64,000 nt of DNA from assembly GCF_000092825.1 (NCBI RefSeq), contig NC_014168.1, positions 310,001-374,000 of the forward strand, in the 5' to 3' direction. Below are positions 1 to 8,881 of the stretch, piece by piece. Under the pieces are notes generated by a model. It was not told the origin of the DNA. It worked only from the letters and a program-made list of their open reading frames with translations, and ran no database searches. The DNA is from Segniliparus rotundus DSM 44985. Its GTDB lineage: Bacteria; Actinomycetota; Actinomycetes; Mycobacteriales; Mycobacteriaceae. The translations under genes and the position numbers were made by a program. The stretch's first letter is position 1; every line of letters begins with the position of its first letter.

Positions 1-650
1 GGGCGGAAATCGCGCAACAGTTTCGTGCCTGCGGACGAGTGGGCGAACACCCCTGCGGTGACCGGGAAGAGCACGAGGAGGACTCCCACCAGGGCTGCGG
101 CGGATCGCAGCGCCGTGCGCGTGCGCGCCGAGGCGCTGAACAGGCCAGTCATGCCGATGACGACCAGCGCCAATCCTGCGAAGCCGAACACGAACGGGAA
201 GAGGCCGAACGGCGGGAGGGAGCGCAGTTGCCCAAAGGCCCCCTCGTCGGCGCGCATGGTCGCGATCCAGCTGGAGAAACGGGCTTCGGTCTCGGGGAAC
301 TGCGCGACGAAACTGATGGTGTTGCTGTGGGAGAGGTCATCGTGCGGCAGACGCCGCTCGGCGGTCTCCGCCCGCGCCGCCTCGATCACCGCGAGGTGGT
401 TTTCGAGCTGATGCAGGCGTTGGTCGGTGAGCACGGGGGTGAACCGCTCGACCATGCGCTGGCCTTCGGCCGACTCGCTGTACATGCCGAGCCGGATCGG
501 GGCGAGCATGAAGGCCGCGCCGAGGAGCACGAGCACCCCCCAAAGCCAGTACTCGCCCAGCCATGCGGCGCGTGCGCGCCCGCGGTCGGGCTTCTTGGCG
601 GTTTCCTCGTGCTTTGACAGTTCAGGACCATGCTTGGGCAGTTCAACCAA
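1..650 (-). CDS. Membrane protein, 3' end cut by window edge
   Basis: The frame stays open from the left edge to about 650, so the C-terminus lies outside the window. The visible part has a short basic cytoplasmic N-terminus, one membrane segment (around residues 29-48, WLWGVLVLLGAAF...), a polar loop of roughly 90 residues, and then two further hydrophobic segments (FGLFPFVFGFAGLALVV and ALVGVLLVLFPVTAG). I chose the TTG at 648-650 because an AAGGAG lies about 10 nt upstream; an in-frame stop sits just beyond, which limits the start to this area. I do not recognise a family and assign no function. Confidence 0.6.
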   Translation of the reverse strand, partial: MVELPKHGPELSKHEETAKKPDRGRARAAWLGEYWLWGVLVLLGAAFMLAPIRLGMYSESAEGQRMVERFTPVLTDQRLHQLENHLAVIEAARAETAERRLPHDDLSHSNTISFVAQFPETEARFSSWIATMRADEGAFGQLRSLPPFGLFPFVFGFAGLALVVIGMTGLFSASARTRTALRSAAALVGVLLVLFPVTAGVFAHSSAGTKLLRDFR

Positions 651-723
651 GGGGACTGCGCTCCTTGTGCGAGTGCTCTCCCCGGCCCAGGCTCCGAGCC
701 CGTCGGCTGCGGCATTGGCTCAC

Positions 724-790
724 CGGCTCCCGCCGCGGCGTTGGATTCATCGGCTCCCGCCGCGGCGTTGGATTCATCGGCTCCCGCCGA
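724..790. repeat. 27-bp tandem direct repeat, 2.4 copies
   Basis: Two exact 27-bp copies (724-750 and 751-777, each starting CGGCTCCCGCCGCGG) are followed by a partial third copy from 778. The repeat spans the stop codon of the secreted-protein gene at 774-776 and lies between it and the neighbouring membrane-protein gene. Each unit contains the palindrome GCCGCGGC. It may be simple slippage; no function is evident. Confidence 0.8.
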
Positions 791-1457
791 AGTGTCCCTG
801 CAAGTGCCAGAGCCCCGTGAACCCGTCGAAGGGGCCGCTGACGATCTGGCTGGTCCAGGTGAGCGTGTAGTTGCCGTTGGTGTCGATGACGCCTTTCACC
901 GGCGTCGTGTGGCCGGGCAGATCGCCGCCTGGTTTTGGGGCTCCTTGGTTGAACACCTGGTTGTTCCAGGTCACGGCGAACGCGGACAGGTCGCCGCTGA
1001 GGGTGTTGCCGTCCCGGTTGATGACCGGCAGCGCCGTCTGCTCTTTGGTCTGCGGGTCGGTCTGGTTCGTGGAGGTCGCGAACAGCACGCCGTAGAACCG
1101 CACCGGGCGGGTCACCGTGCCCGCGGTGGCGTCTCCGTTCCTGGCGAACGGGGCGGCGGGCTGCGGCTGGTATTTGCCGGTGATGAGTCCGCCGTCAGTG
1201 CCAGGGGCGAGCGGTGTGACTGTGTTGTCGCCGCACGGCGAGTCGCTGTTGCCCAGGAAGGGTCCGTCCTCGCCGCCCGCGGGGAGGATCATGCGGAAGT
1301 ACGAGCCCTGCGGGGAGCCCACGCAGGAGCCCGGAGCGATGGAGAACAGCCCGTTCAGCCCCTCGGCGTTCGCCGGTGGCGAGGCGATGAGGGCGGCTGA
1401 GGCGAGGGCAGCGGCGGCGGCGCAACGGGCGGCGACGGCACGGGCAGAAATCGACAT
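774..1457 (-). CDS. Secreted hypothetical protein
   Basis: This 227-aa protein has a clear Sec signal peptide: MSISAR, then an Ala-rich hydrophobic core, ending near residue 31 with ANA. The mature part is Gly/Thr/Asn-rich, has no membrane segment, and carries two cysteines (SCVGS and SPCGD) that could form a disulfide. The pattern suggests an exported beta-rich protein. The start is supported by AGGAAG about 10 nt upstream of the ATG. The stop codon lies inside a 27-bp tandem repeat, so the C-terminus may vary between strains. I recognise no enzymatic motif. It sits downstream of the ESX-type effector pair on the same strand but 197 bp away, so co-function is not implied. Confidence 0.75.
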   Translation of the reverse strand: MSISARAVAARCAAAAALASAALIASPPANAEGLNGLFSIAPGSCVGSPQGSYFRMILPAGGEDGPFLGNSDSPCGDNTVTPLAPGTDGGLITGKYQPQPAAPFARNGDATAGTVTRPVRFYGVLFATSTNQTDPQTKEQTALPVINRDGNTLSGDLSAFAVTWNNQVFNQGAPKPGGDLPGHTTPVKGVIDTNGNYTLTWTSQIVSGPFDGFTGLWHLQGHFGGSR

Positions 1458-1654
1458 GCGCTTTTTCTTCCTGACTCACGGGTGTTGGTCGTGGCGGTGT
1501 GAACAGGAAAAGCATCCGGCGCGCCAGGGCTTTCTGCGCCCGCCCAGGCTGGCGTTTGCGGCGCTGCTCTCTGGTTTTGCGATCAAGTCATGCTGATCGC
1601 AAAATTCGAGCTTGCCTCAGTTGCCTGGGGGTTGGGGTTGTCTGGCGGGCGTGG

Positions 1655-3496
1655 TCAGCCGAGGTAGTGCTCGCGGTCGGGGATGCCCATCTCGTCGCGC
1701 AGCGCGTTCTCGGTGAGGTCATGCGGATGCACCGAATCCGGGACTGCGACCTCGGGGGTTTTCGGGTCGCCGTCCCAGTCCAGCGGCAGGCCGACGGCCT
1801 CGTGCTCCGCGTTTGCCAGATACTGCGGGTTCCAGCCGCCGATGTTCTGCGAGTCGATCGGGTCCGTGCCGCTCGGGCCGTACTCGCCGGGCATCATGGA
1901 GCCGTGCGTGTCGTCGTACGCGTGCGCCATCTCGTGGTACAGCACCACCGCCGGGTTGAGCTCGTGGTAGTCCGGTTTCGGCCCTTGTGCGAGGGCTCCG
2001 AGGTTCGTGAGCGTGGTGTCGATGCTGATGATGGCGTCGGTGCCCGGCCCAGGGCGGTGACGTTCCATGTCGTAGAAGAAATCAGAGCTGTTCGTCGGCT
2101 GGTCGCCGACAGCGGGGGCGGTGTAGCCGTTGTTGTACAGCACCTTGCCGTCGTTGAGCAGGTGGCCGTCGTCGATGAGCAGGTTGTGCCCGCTGCTGCC
2201 GAGCGCGCGGAGCATGTGCTGTCCGTCGGGGGAGGCGGCGAGCAGTTCGAGGTCGTCCTGCATCCTGCGCTGGAACTCGGGCGAGCCCTGGACGGTGATG
2301 GTGTCGGGGATCTCCAGCGGCTGGATGGTGACGGTGCGATTGGTCCCGAAGCCCGCGTTGACGTGGGCGCCCGCCTGGGCGTAGATAGTGTCCTGGCCGC
2401 CCTGGTTGTTGATGGTGGCTTCGCCCGTGCCGGTGTAGATGGTGTTGCGGCCGGCGCCGGCGTTGATGGTGTTCTGACCGGTGCCGCCGTAGAGGACGCT
2501 GTTGCCGGAGCCCGCGTTGATCTTGTTGTTGCCGGAGCCGCCGTTGATGTAGTCGGCGCCTTTGCTGCCGGTCACCGTGTTGTTGCCGGAGCCGAGGTAG
2601 ACGGTGTTGTGGCCTTGGCCGAGCGTGACCGTGTCGTCGCCTTTGCCGGCGTCGATGTAGGAGCCGCCCACGGCTTGGTCGTCGATCACGTCGGCGCCGT
2701 CGCCGAGCTGGAAGCGGACCCGGACCGCGACGTGCGGGTCCACCGAGACGCGGTCGTTGCCGCCTTGGGTCTGGATGAGCACGTCCTGCGAATCTTGGGC
2801 GCTGAGGGTCTGGGACCTGCCGTTCACGGTGACGACCAGTCGTCCCCCGGAAGCCTGCTGGACCGAGACCGTGTCGTCGCCGTCGCCGGTTTGGAAGACC
2901 ACCATGCCCTGGTCGCGGGTGAAGGCGAGGCCGTCACCCTGGCTCTGGGCTTCGCCTTCGCCCGAGCCCAGCGCCGAGGGGGCGGCGAGGCCGCCCGCGC
3001 TCGTCAGGGCGGTGGCCGCTTCGTCGTCGAGCGCGTTGCCTTGGGCGATCACGTCGGCGACCCGTCTGGGCAGCTCCTCGCGGAGCGCGAGATATTGGGC
3101 CTGCTCGTCGTCGGGCAGCTCGCTCCACAGGCCGCTCGCGCCGTAGAAATCGTTGATCTCGCCGGTGTCGGAGAACGTGAAACGCAGCTGCGCGCCGTCT
3201 TCGACGATGTTCGAGGCCAGGCGCAGAAGCTCCGCGCGTTCGTCCACGACCCGGCCGAGGGCCGAAGCCAGTTGCGCCGCCGCGCTTCCCGCTGCCCCCG
3301 TGTACGCGTGGTTCTGCGCGAACACGGCGTCCGCGCTCGTGCGGGCGGCTCCGGCCCAACCGGCGAGCAAGGACTCGTGCCCTCGGATGTGCGCGCCGAT
3401 TTCCGGGAAGCCCTCACCCCGCCGCCGTATGGCTTGCACGAGGGCGTTGCCTGGCCCGGAGATGTCTGCGAGAATGTCCTTCCACGTCAACGCCAT
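1655..3496 (-). CDS. ESX-type effector: helical N-terminus, RTX-like repeats, M91 metallopeptidase
   Basis: This 613-aa protein has three visible parts. Residues 1 to about 185 are Ala-rich and helical with no signal peptide, like N-termini of type VII secretion substrates. Residues about 200-375 hold a run of nonapeptide-like repeats of form GxGxD/N (GDGDDTVSV, GKGDDTVTL, GSGNNTVTG, GTGQNTINA), as in calcium-binding RTX parallel beta-rolls. The C-terminus has the zinc motif HEMAH at H521-H525 within VVLYHEMAHAYDD, followed by an acidic tail, matching the M91 (NleD-type) peptidase family as I remember it. Its start overlaps the upstream small gene's stop by one base (TGATG), so translation is coupled. 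I infer a secreted protease effector. The target is unknown and no immunity gene is evident. Confidence 0.75.
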   Translation of the reverse strand: MALTWKDILADISGPGNALVQAIRRRGEGFPEIGAHIRGHESLLAGWAGAARTSADAVFAQNHAYTGAAGSAAAQLASALGRVVDERAELLRLASNIVEDGAQLRFTFSDTGEINDFYGASGLWSELPDDEQAQYLALREELPRRVADVIAQGNALDDEAATALTSAGGLAAPSALGSGEGEAQSQGDGLAFTRDQGMVVFQTGDGDDTVSVQQASGGRLVVTVNGRSQTLSAQDSQDVLIQTQGGNDRVSVDPHVAVRVRFQLGDGADVIDDQAVGGSYIDAGKGDDTVTLGQGHNTVYLGSGNNTVTGSKGADYINGGSGNNKINAGSGNSVLYGGTGQNTINAGAGRNTIYTGTGEATINNQGGQDTIYAQAGAHVNAGFGTNRTVTIQPLEIPDTITVQGSPEFQRRMQDDLELLAASPDGQHMLRALGSSGHNLLIDDGHLLNDGKVLYNNGYTAPAVGDQPTNSSDFFYDMERHRPGPGTDAIISIDTTLTNLGALAQGPKPDYHELNPAVVLYHEMAHAYDDTHGSMMPGEYGPSGTDPIDSQNIGGWNPQYLANAEHEAVGLPLDWDGDPKTPEVAVPDSVHPHDLTENALRDEMGIPDREHYLG

Positions 3497-3816
3497 CAGC
3501 GGTCCCCGTCCTGTTCGTTGAGACGCACGGCGTGCGCGGCGCTGTCGTCGTTGCCCGCGTAGAGGGCGGCGCTTGCCTCGATCTGTTCCGCCGTGCTTTC
3601 CAGGCGCCGCAGGTAGGCCTCGTCCGCCGCCGCCCAGGCTTCGGCCAACGCGGCGGCTGCTTTCGCCGCGTTCCCGCCGAGGGCGGCCCCATTCGAGGAC
3701 AAGGCTTCGGCGGCATTCTGCGAGAGGGCCTGCGCGGCAGGGGTTTCACCTCGGATCGCGCCCGCGTAGCTGTTCAGCTCCTCGGCGTTGACCGTCAGAA
3801 CCCCGTTGTCCGCCAT
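3496..3816 (-). CDS. EspC-like ESX secretion-associated small protein
   Basis: The 106-aa product starts MADNGVLTVNAEELN and is almost entirely helical and Ala-rich, with the size and helix-turn-helix look of EspC/DUF2580 proteins that accompany ESX substrates. A longer reading frame runs back to 3948, but I chose the ATG at 3814-3816. The family pattern begins there, and GAAGGGGCAGGAG lies just upstream. It overlaps the effector gene by one base and is probably its secretion partner or chaperone. No WxG motif is visible, so it is not a canonical WXG100 protein. Confidence 0.7.
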   Translation of the reverse strand: MADNGVLTVNAEELNSYAGAIRGETPAAQALSQNAAEALSSNGAALGGNAAKAAAALAEAWAAADEAYLRRLESTAEQIEASAALYAGNDDSAAHAVRLNEQDGDR

Positions 3817-4475
3817 CGCGCTCCTGCCCCTTCGTGTGATCTTGGCCAGAGGGGCCAAGCCTTGCTGGAAACCTGCTTGAGGGCTTAGACGCGGGGGAGG
3901 GCGCTGGGGTTCCCGAGGAGCCGGACCATTATCAGTGACGTGCGACACATGGCTTTGTCATGCGAGCCCGTCCCGTCCGCCCTGGCGCCGCTCCAGCAGT
4001 TGTGCTCGCTCGGTCCCGCTCGCCAGGCGCTCCGTCTCCTCCGGTGGCCACGGGGCCCGCGCTGGCAGAGTGCCGCACAGTGGGGCTTTTCTCTTGGCGA
4101 GAAAGGTTGTCAACGTCCAGGGCATGCTTTCTCCTGCGGGCCCGCCGAGCGCCGCGCGCCGAGCGTGGGGTTCAAAATTCTGTGGTTTGTCTAAGAAACA
4201 GAGTACTCGTTTTCTCCGCTTCCGCAGGCGCGGGCTTGCCGCCGCGGACCGGCGCCATCCCGGGGGGCTTTGCCCGAGCCTGTGGGGCGGATTGGCCGCA
4301 GAGCACGGGAAAAGCCAGGCGGTGCCGCCGGGCGCTCAGTCTGTTCACAGGGGGGCGCGACCAAATTGTGTCCTTTTCGTTACCCTGCGTTCGGTGTCGT
4401 TGGGCGGTGTACTACAGTCCAGAAAACAATGTCATAACAGACGCTCTCGGTTGGTTCAAGAAAGGCGGGGGAAGG
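3817..4475. other. Intergenic region between divergent genes
   Basis: I see no convincing gene in these 659 bp; the open frames lack codon character and ribosome sites. It contains a perfect 7-bp hairpin, CTTGGCC/GGCCAAG at 3841-3859, in the probable 5' leader of the EspC-like gene. A smaller hairpin (TTTCTC/GAGAAA) lies at 4088-4104. The RDD-gene promoter is near the right end. Confidence 0.5.
4390..4418 (+). promoter_or_regulatory. Candidate promoter for the RDD gene
   Basis: TTCGGT (4390-4395) and TACAGT (4413-4418) are separated by 17 bp. Transcription would begin near 4425, giving a leader of about 50 nt before the ATG at 4476. Confidence 0.4.
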
Positions 4476-4970
4476 ATGTATGCGCAAGAAGAAAATATGG
4501 CGGGGAAGCCTAGGACGAGCAGTTCGCCAGCCGGGCCGCGCCCGCAGATCGCGACCTGGGGCCAGCGGGCGGGGGCCTGCCTCATCGATTTCTTGATTTT
4601 GCTGCCGTTCGTCGTGCTGGACGAAATGGTCAAGGCGCACATGGCGTCGTCGGGGCTGTACGCCGGCACGTCGGGAGGCGCGGCTGTCGCCTCCGCGCTC
4701 TTGATGCTCGGGCTCATGGTCGTGTGGATCTGGAACGTGGTCGTGCAGCAGGGCCGAACCGGGCAAACGGTCGGGAAAGAGACGATGAAGATCAGGTTGG
4801 TCGGCGCCAGCTCCGGCGAGCCGGTCGGCAAAGGCCGCTGTTTCGCGCGCCAAACAGCCCATCTGCTCGACGCCCTCCCTCTTTTCACCGGCTACCTCTG
4901 GCCGCTGTGGGACGAAAACCGGCAAACGTTCGCGGACAAGGCGGCTCGGACAGTCGTCGTTCAGATGTGA
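4476..4970 (+). CDS. RDD-family membrane protein
   Basis: This 164-aa protein matches the RDD family. A first membrane segment carries R and D (RAGACLIDFLILLPFVVLD), a second hydrophobic segment follows (ALLMLGLMVVWIWNVV), and the typical GRTGQTVGKETMKIRLV stretch comes after, then a third amphipathic region ending FADKAARTVVV. I chose the ATG at 4476 because AGAAAGG lies about 9 nt upstream; the ATG at 4497 is a second possibility. The gene converges on lysX. RDD proteins are poorly characterised membrane proteins, some linked to ion transport, and no substrate can be read here. Confidence 0.8.
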   Translation: MYAQEENMAGKPRTSSSPAGPRPQIATWGQRAGACLIDFLILLPFVVLDEMVKAHMASSGLYAGTSGGAAVASALLMLGLMVVWIWNVVVQQGRTGQTVGKETMKIRLVGASSGEPVGKGRCFARQTAHLLDALPLFTGYLWPLWDENRQTFADKAARTVVVQM

Positions 4971-4987
4971 GGCGGCTCGGCCGCCTC
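4969..4987. terminator. Hairpin between convergent RDD gene and lysX
   Basis: A perfect 8-bp stem, GAGGCGGC/GCCGCCTC, with a 3-nt loop overlaps the RDD stop codon. There is no T-run, but it sits between two convergent genes, where a bidirectional terminator is expected. Confidence 0.5.
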
Positions 4988-5003
4988 GTGCGGCTTGAGC
5001 TGG

Positions 5004-8000
5004 TTATTTCGGTTTGACGAGCGGGAACGCCAAAGTCTCACGGATAGTGCGCCCGGTCAGCAGCATCACGACACGGTCGACGCCGACGCCGAGCCCGCCG
5101 CTTGGCGGCATGGCGTGCTCCAGCGCCGCGAGGAAGTCTTCGTCGAGTTCCATCGCCTCCGGATCGCCGCTCGCGGCCGCTTCGGACTGGGCCTGGAGGC
5201 GGCGGCGCTGTTCGACGGGGTCGTTGAGTTCGCTGTAGGCGGTCGCGAGCTCCATGCCGCCGACCACCAGATCCCACCGTTGCGTGACCCCAGGGCGGTC
5301 CGGGTGCTGTTTGGTCAGCGGGGAAACCGACAGCGGGAAGTCGCTGTAGAAGGTCGGCGTGGTCGTCGTATGCTCGACCAGGCGTTCGTACAGCTCCAGG
5401 AGCAGCTGCCCGCTGTCCCAGTCGGGGCGGCATTCGAACCCCCGCTCGACAAGGTGCTGGCGCAACTTCGCCGCCGGGGTGTGCTCGTCCACCTCGTCCC
5501 CGAGCGCCTGCGAGACCGCGGTGAGCATCGGGATCATCGGCCACGGCCCTGGGGCGGCGAGCAGGCCCGCGTGGCCGACGGCCTGCGCGCTGGCGCGCAG
5601 CATCTGCTCGGTCAAGTCCCGCATGCCTCGGTAGTCCGAATGCGCCTGGTACGCCTCCAACAGGGTGAATTCGGGGTTGTGGGTCGCGTCCACGCCCTCG
5701 TTCCGGAAGACTCTGCCGATCTCGAAGACTCGCTCCATGCCGCCGACGAGCAGGCGTTTGAGGTACAGCTCCGGCGCGATGCGCAGGTACAGGGGCAGAT
5801 CGTACGCGTTGATGTGGGTGCGGAACGGTTCCGCGTTGGCGCCGCCGTGGACTCGTTGCAGGACCGGCGTCTCGACTTCCAGGAACCCCTCGCCCCACAG
5901 CTGCTCGCGCAGTGTGCGCAGCACCGCGCCGCGCTTGGCGAGCGCGTCCCGCGCCTGCGGGTTCGTCATCAGCTCCACATGCCGCAGGCGCACTTTTGCC
6001 TCCGGGTCCGTGAGGCCCCGGCGTTTGTCCGGCAACGGGCGCAGGCATTTGGCGTTGAGCCGCCAATCCCGCGCCATGAGGGACGCGGTGCCGGTCCTGG
6101 AAACACCGGGCGCCGCCTCCACGCTGATCAGATCCCCGAGGTCGATCTCTTTGCGGAACGCGTTGAGCTTGCCGTCGGGCAGCTCGCGCTCCTCAAGGAC
6201 CACTTGCGCGGCGCCGGAGCTGTCGGAGAGGTCGACGAACACCACGCCGCCATGGTCGCGCTCGCGCAGCACCCGACCGGACACCCGCACCTGCCGCCCG
6301 GAGCGGGAGCGGCCCGCCGCCAAGGCGTCGCGGACGGTGGAAGTCGGCGGCTCGCACTCGGGGTACGGGTTCACGCCTTGTTCTTTGAGCCGTTCGAGTT
6401 TCCCGATCCGCACCCGCACCTGCTGCGGCAGGCGCGGGTGGTCCTGCTTGTCCTCCTCGGGCAGCGCGGTGGCCGCGAGGAGGGCTTCGGGCGGGACCGG
6501 GTGCTGCCCCCTCGGCTCGGATTTGCCGCCGAACTTCGGCACGACCAAAAAGCCCTCGGCGATCCCCGAAGCCATGGCGACCCGGGGCACCACGCGCGCC
6601 TCTTCGAAGCACACGTAGCGCGGAACCCATTCCGGCCCGAACCGGTGGTTGAAGCGGTACATCGCCTCCAGCTGCGTCCAACGTGAGAAGAACAGGAGCA
6701 CGCCGCGCCACCAGCGGATCATCGGGCCCGCGCCGAGTCGGGAGCCTTCTTCGAAGGCGTTGCGGAAGACGGCGAAATTCAGCGAGATCTTCGAGACACC
6801 GAGCTGTTTGGCATGCAGGGCGAGCTCGCAGATCATCAGGTCCATCACGCCGTTGGGGGATTTCGGGTCCCGTCGCATCACGTCGAGCGAGACTCCCGAA
6901 CGGCCCCACGGGACCAAGGAGAGCAGCCCCACCACGTCGCCGTCCGGGCCGAGCGCCTCCACGAGCATGCAGTCCCCGTCTGTGCCGTCGCCGAGCCTGC
7001 CCAGCGCCATGGAAAAGCCGCGTTCCGCGCCGATGCGCCACTGGTCCGCTCTGCGCACCGTGGCGGCCAGCTCCTCTTCGGACAGTTGGCTGTGACGGCG
7101 CACGCGCACAGTGATCCCGGCGCGGCGGACCCTGGTGACCGCTTGGCGGGCCACTTTGCGGGCGGGGCCGTCGAGGCTGAAGCTGCGCGGGTTCAGAATC
7201 GCCTCGTCGCCGAGCTGGAGCGCGGAAAGGCCGGCCTCGCGATACGCGATGGCGCCGCGTTCGCTCGCCCCCATGACAGCGGGCGTCCAGCCGTAGCTCT
7301 CGCAGGTCGCGAGCCAGGCTCCGATGGCGCCCTGCCAAGAGCGCTCCTCGCCGATCGGGTCGCCCGAGGCGAGGCACACGCCGACCTCCACCCGGTAGGT
7401 GAGGGCAGCTTTGCCGTTGGGGGCGAAGACCGCCGACTTGTCCCGCCGCGTCGCGAAGTAGCCGAGCGAGTCGTCCTCGCCGTACAAGGACAGCAAGCTC
7501 CGGATGGAGCGTTCCTCCTCGACAGTCAGCGTGCTGGCGAGCCGTTGGGAGCGGAACAGAACGATGATCGCGGCGATGAGCGCGAACGCGCCGAACAGCC
7601 CGAGCAGGGTGTTGACGAAGCCGTAGGAGTAGCCGCTGAAGTCGTGTCTCTCGAACGCGGTGAAGATGACGACCCGGTTGAGGGTGTAGGCCAGGCGCTC
7701 GTCCGGGGGCACCGTGTGCGGGAACGCCTCGACCAGCGCCCAGCCGAGCCCGGTCGCGACGAGGAGGCCGATGAACAGGGCGACCAGGGCGCGCAGCGGC
7801 GCGACGCGGCGGACCTTCGTGCTGAATTCCCCGTGCGCGGCCAGGAGCAGCGCGACGGCCGCGCAGTGCGTTGCCAGCCCGATGATCGGCCAGAGCCGTT
7901 CCCCGTCCAGCAGTTGGACGACGTTGTACCACGAGAAGACGACGAGGGTCACGAGCAGGGTCAGCCAGGCCAGGCGTTTGCGCTCGGCGAGCGCGGCGGC

Positions 8001-8279
8001 GAGGATGCCCAGCACGAACGCCCAGGCGAAGCTGGTGTCGGGGACGGCGAAAAAATACGTGTCCAGGTAGACGCGGGGGGTTTCCGCCCAACGACGCAGG
8101 TGTGGGGAGACGCTGAAGAGGAACGAGAGCACCGAGAACGCGGCGATGGCCATCCCGGACCGGTGCGGCACCAGATGCAAAGGGCCTTTGCGTCTGCGCT
8201 TGTCGCCCGCGGCCGGCCGAGGCGGACGCAGCTCGCCCCTGGCGCCTGTTTTTTTCTCCTCGACTGCCCCTGCTGTCAT
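5004..8279 (-). CDS. lysX: LysX: lysyl-phosphatidylglycerol synthase fused to lysyl-tRNA synthetase
   Basis: The 1091-aa length and domain order match mycobacterial LysX. Residues about 40-265 hold six or more hydrophobic segments. About 270-560 form the DUF2156 lysyl-transferase domain (GEDDSLGYFATRRDKSAVF). A LysRS-type OB-fold follows (RSGRQVRVSGRVLRERDHGGVVFVDL), then a class II synthetase core with RVFEIGRVFRNEG and the final GLGVGVDRVVML motif 3. The protein makes Lys-tRNA(Lys) and transfers lysine to phosphatidylglycerol, altering surface charge. The start ATG has AGGGAG upstream. It lies 23 bp after rraA on the same strand, so the two are probably co-transcribed. Confidence 0.95.
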   Translation of the reverse strand: MTAGAVEEKKTGARGELRPPRPAAGDKRRRKGPLHLVPHRSGMAIAAFSVLSFLFSVSPHLRRWAETPRVYLDTYFFAVPDTSFAWAFVLGILAAALAERKRLAWLTLLVTLVVFSWYNVVQLLDGERLWPIIGLATHCAAVALLLAAHGEFSTKVRRVAPLRALVALFIGLLVATGLGWALVEAFPHTVPPDERLAYTLNRVVIFTAFERHDFSGYSYGFVNTLLGLFGAFALIAAIIVLFRSQRLASTLTVEEERSIRSLLSLYGEDDSLGYFATRRDKSAVFAPNGKAALTYRVEVGVCLASGDPIGEERSWQGAIGAWLATCESYGWTPAVMGASERGAIAYREAGLSALQLGDEAILNPRSFSLDGPARKVARQAVTRVRRAGITVRVRRHSQLSEEELAATVRRADQWRIGAERGFSMALGRLGDGTDGDCMLVEALGPDGDVVGLLSLVPWGRSGVSLDVMRRDPKSPNGVMDLMICELALHAKQLGVSKISLNFAVFRNAFEEGSRLGAGPMIRWWRGVLLFFSRWTQLEAMYRFNHRFGPEWVPRYVCFEEARVVPRVAMASGIAEGFLVVPKFGGKSEPRGQHPVPPEALLAATALPEEDKQDHPRLPQQVRVRIGKLERLKEQGVNPYPECEPPTSTVRDALAAGRSRSGRQVRVSGRVLRERDHGGVVFVDLSDSSGAAQVVLEERELPDGKLNAFRKEIDLGDLISVEAAPGVSRTGTASLMARDWRLNAKCLRPLPDKRRGLTDPEAKVRLRHVELMTNPQARDALAKRGAVLRTLREQLWGEGFLEVETPVLQRVHGGANAEPFRTHINAYDLPLYLRIAPELYLKRLLVGGMERVFEIGRVFRNEGVDATHNPEFTLLEAYQAHSDYRGMRDLTEQMLRASAQAVGHAGLLAAPGPWPMIPMLTAVSQALGDEVDEHTPAAKLRQHLVERGFECRPDWDSGQLLLELYERLVEHTTTTPTFYSDFPLSVSPLTKQHPDRPGVTQRWDLVVGGMELATAYSELNDPVEQRRRLQAQSEAAASGDPEAMELDEDFLAALEHAMPPSGGLGVGVDRVVMLLTGRTIRETLAFPLVKPK

Positions 8280-8302
8280 CGCTGATTCGCTCCCTGTGCC
8301 GC

Positions 8303-8785
8303 TCAGCGCTCTGTGAGCACGATGCCGTCCTCGTCGCTGTGCAGGAGGTCGCCGGGGCGGAACACGACCCCGCCGAACTCCACGGGCACGTCCAGCTCGC
8401 CCGCGCCGGTCTTGCCGCTCTTGCGGGGGTTCGAGCCCAGCGCCTTGACGCCGAGGTCGAGCCCCGCCAACGCCGCCACGTCGCGCACTGCTCCATTCAG
8501 GACCAGGCCCGCCCAGCCGTTGTCCTCCGCCAGCTTGGCGATGACGTCGCCGACCAGCGCGGTGTGCACGCTGGCGGAGCCGTCCACCACCAGCACCGCG
8601 CCGTTGCCCGGCGTCGAGAGGGTGGATTTGATGAGCGCGTTGTCTTGGAAGGCGCGGATCGTGCGCACCGGCCCCGCGAACTGGCGGCGGCCGCCGTATT
8701 GGCGGAATTGCGTGTCGCAGCTTCGGACCTGCTCGCCGATCTGGTCCACGAGATCTGCGGTGGGAGTAAAGTTCACAGCGGTCAT
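8303..8785 (-). CDS. rraA: RraA-family protein (regulator of ribonuclease activity / aldolase-like)
   Basis: The 160-aa product has the RraA core: [40 protein letters not shown] and the C-terminal [24 protein letters not shown]. In E. coli RraA binds RNase E; some relatives are class II aldolases or decarboxylases, so activity here is uncertain. An in-frame upstream start exists at 8836, but I chose the ATG at 8783-8785 because [14 protein letters not shown] is the usual N-terminus. A TAGAGT element also ends 7 nt before it, suggesting a leaderless mRNA. The gene heads a likely two-gene unit with lysX. Confidence 0.88.
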   Translation of the reverse strand: MTAVNFTPTADLVDQIGEQVRSCDTQFRQYGGRRQFAGPVRTIRAFQDNALIKSTLSTPGNGAVLVVDGSASVHTALVGDVIAKLAEDNGWAGLVLNGAVRDVAALAGLDLGVKALGSNPRKSGKTGAGELDVPVEFGGVVFRPGDLLHSDEDGIVLTER

Positions 8786-8792
8786 ACAGGTC

Positions 8793-8798
8793 ACTCTA
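8793..8798 (-). promoter_or_regulatory. -10 element for leaderless rraA
   Basis: TAGAGT on the minus strand, 7 nt before the rraA ATG, fits the actinobacterial TANNNT pattern. The transcript would start at the A of the start codon. Confidence 0.5.
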
Positions 8799-8867
8799 GT
8801 GCTGCCGTGTAAAGAAAAGCTGAGAGGATTCGCCATCTCGTGCGCTCCGCTCCCGAACGGTGTGCGT

Positions 8868-8873
8868 TAAAGT
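8868..8873 (+). promoter_or_regulatory. -10 element for the GtrA-family gene
   Basis: TAAAGT lies 8 nt before the GTG at 8882. It supports that GTG over the upstream GTG at 8840 and implies a leaderless or nearly leaderless transcript. Confidence 0.45.
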
Positions 8874-8881
8874 CAAGGGCC

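Noticed and set aside
1499-3562. 687-aa plus-strand frame opposite the effector gene
   Set aside because: Its Val/Ala/Arg-biased translation has no domain, and the minus strand codes a coherent RTX plus metallopeptidase protein.
4088-4104. Small TTTCTC/GAGAAA hairpin as a terminator or riboswitch
   Set aside because: Only 6 bp, no T-run and no gene ending nearby.
6193-8496. 767-aa minus-strand frame overlapping lysX and rraA
   Set aside because: Alternate frame of both genes, Arg-rich without any domain.
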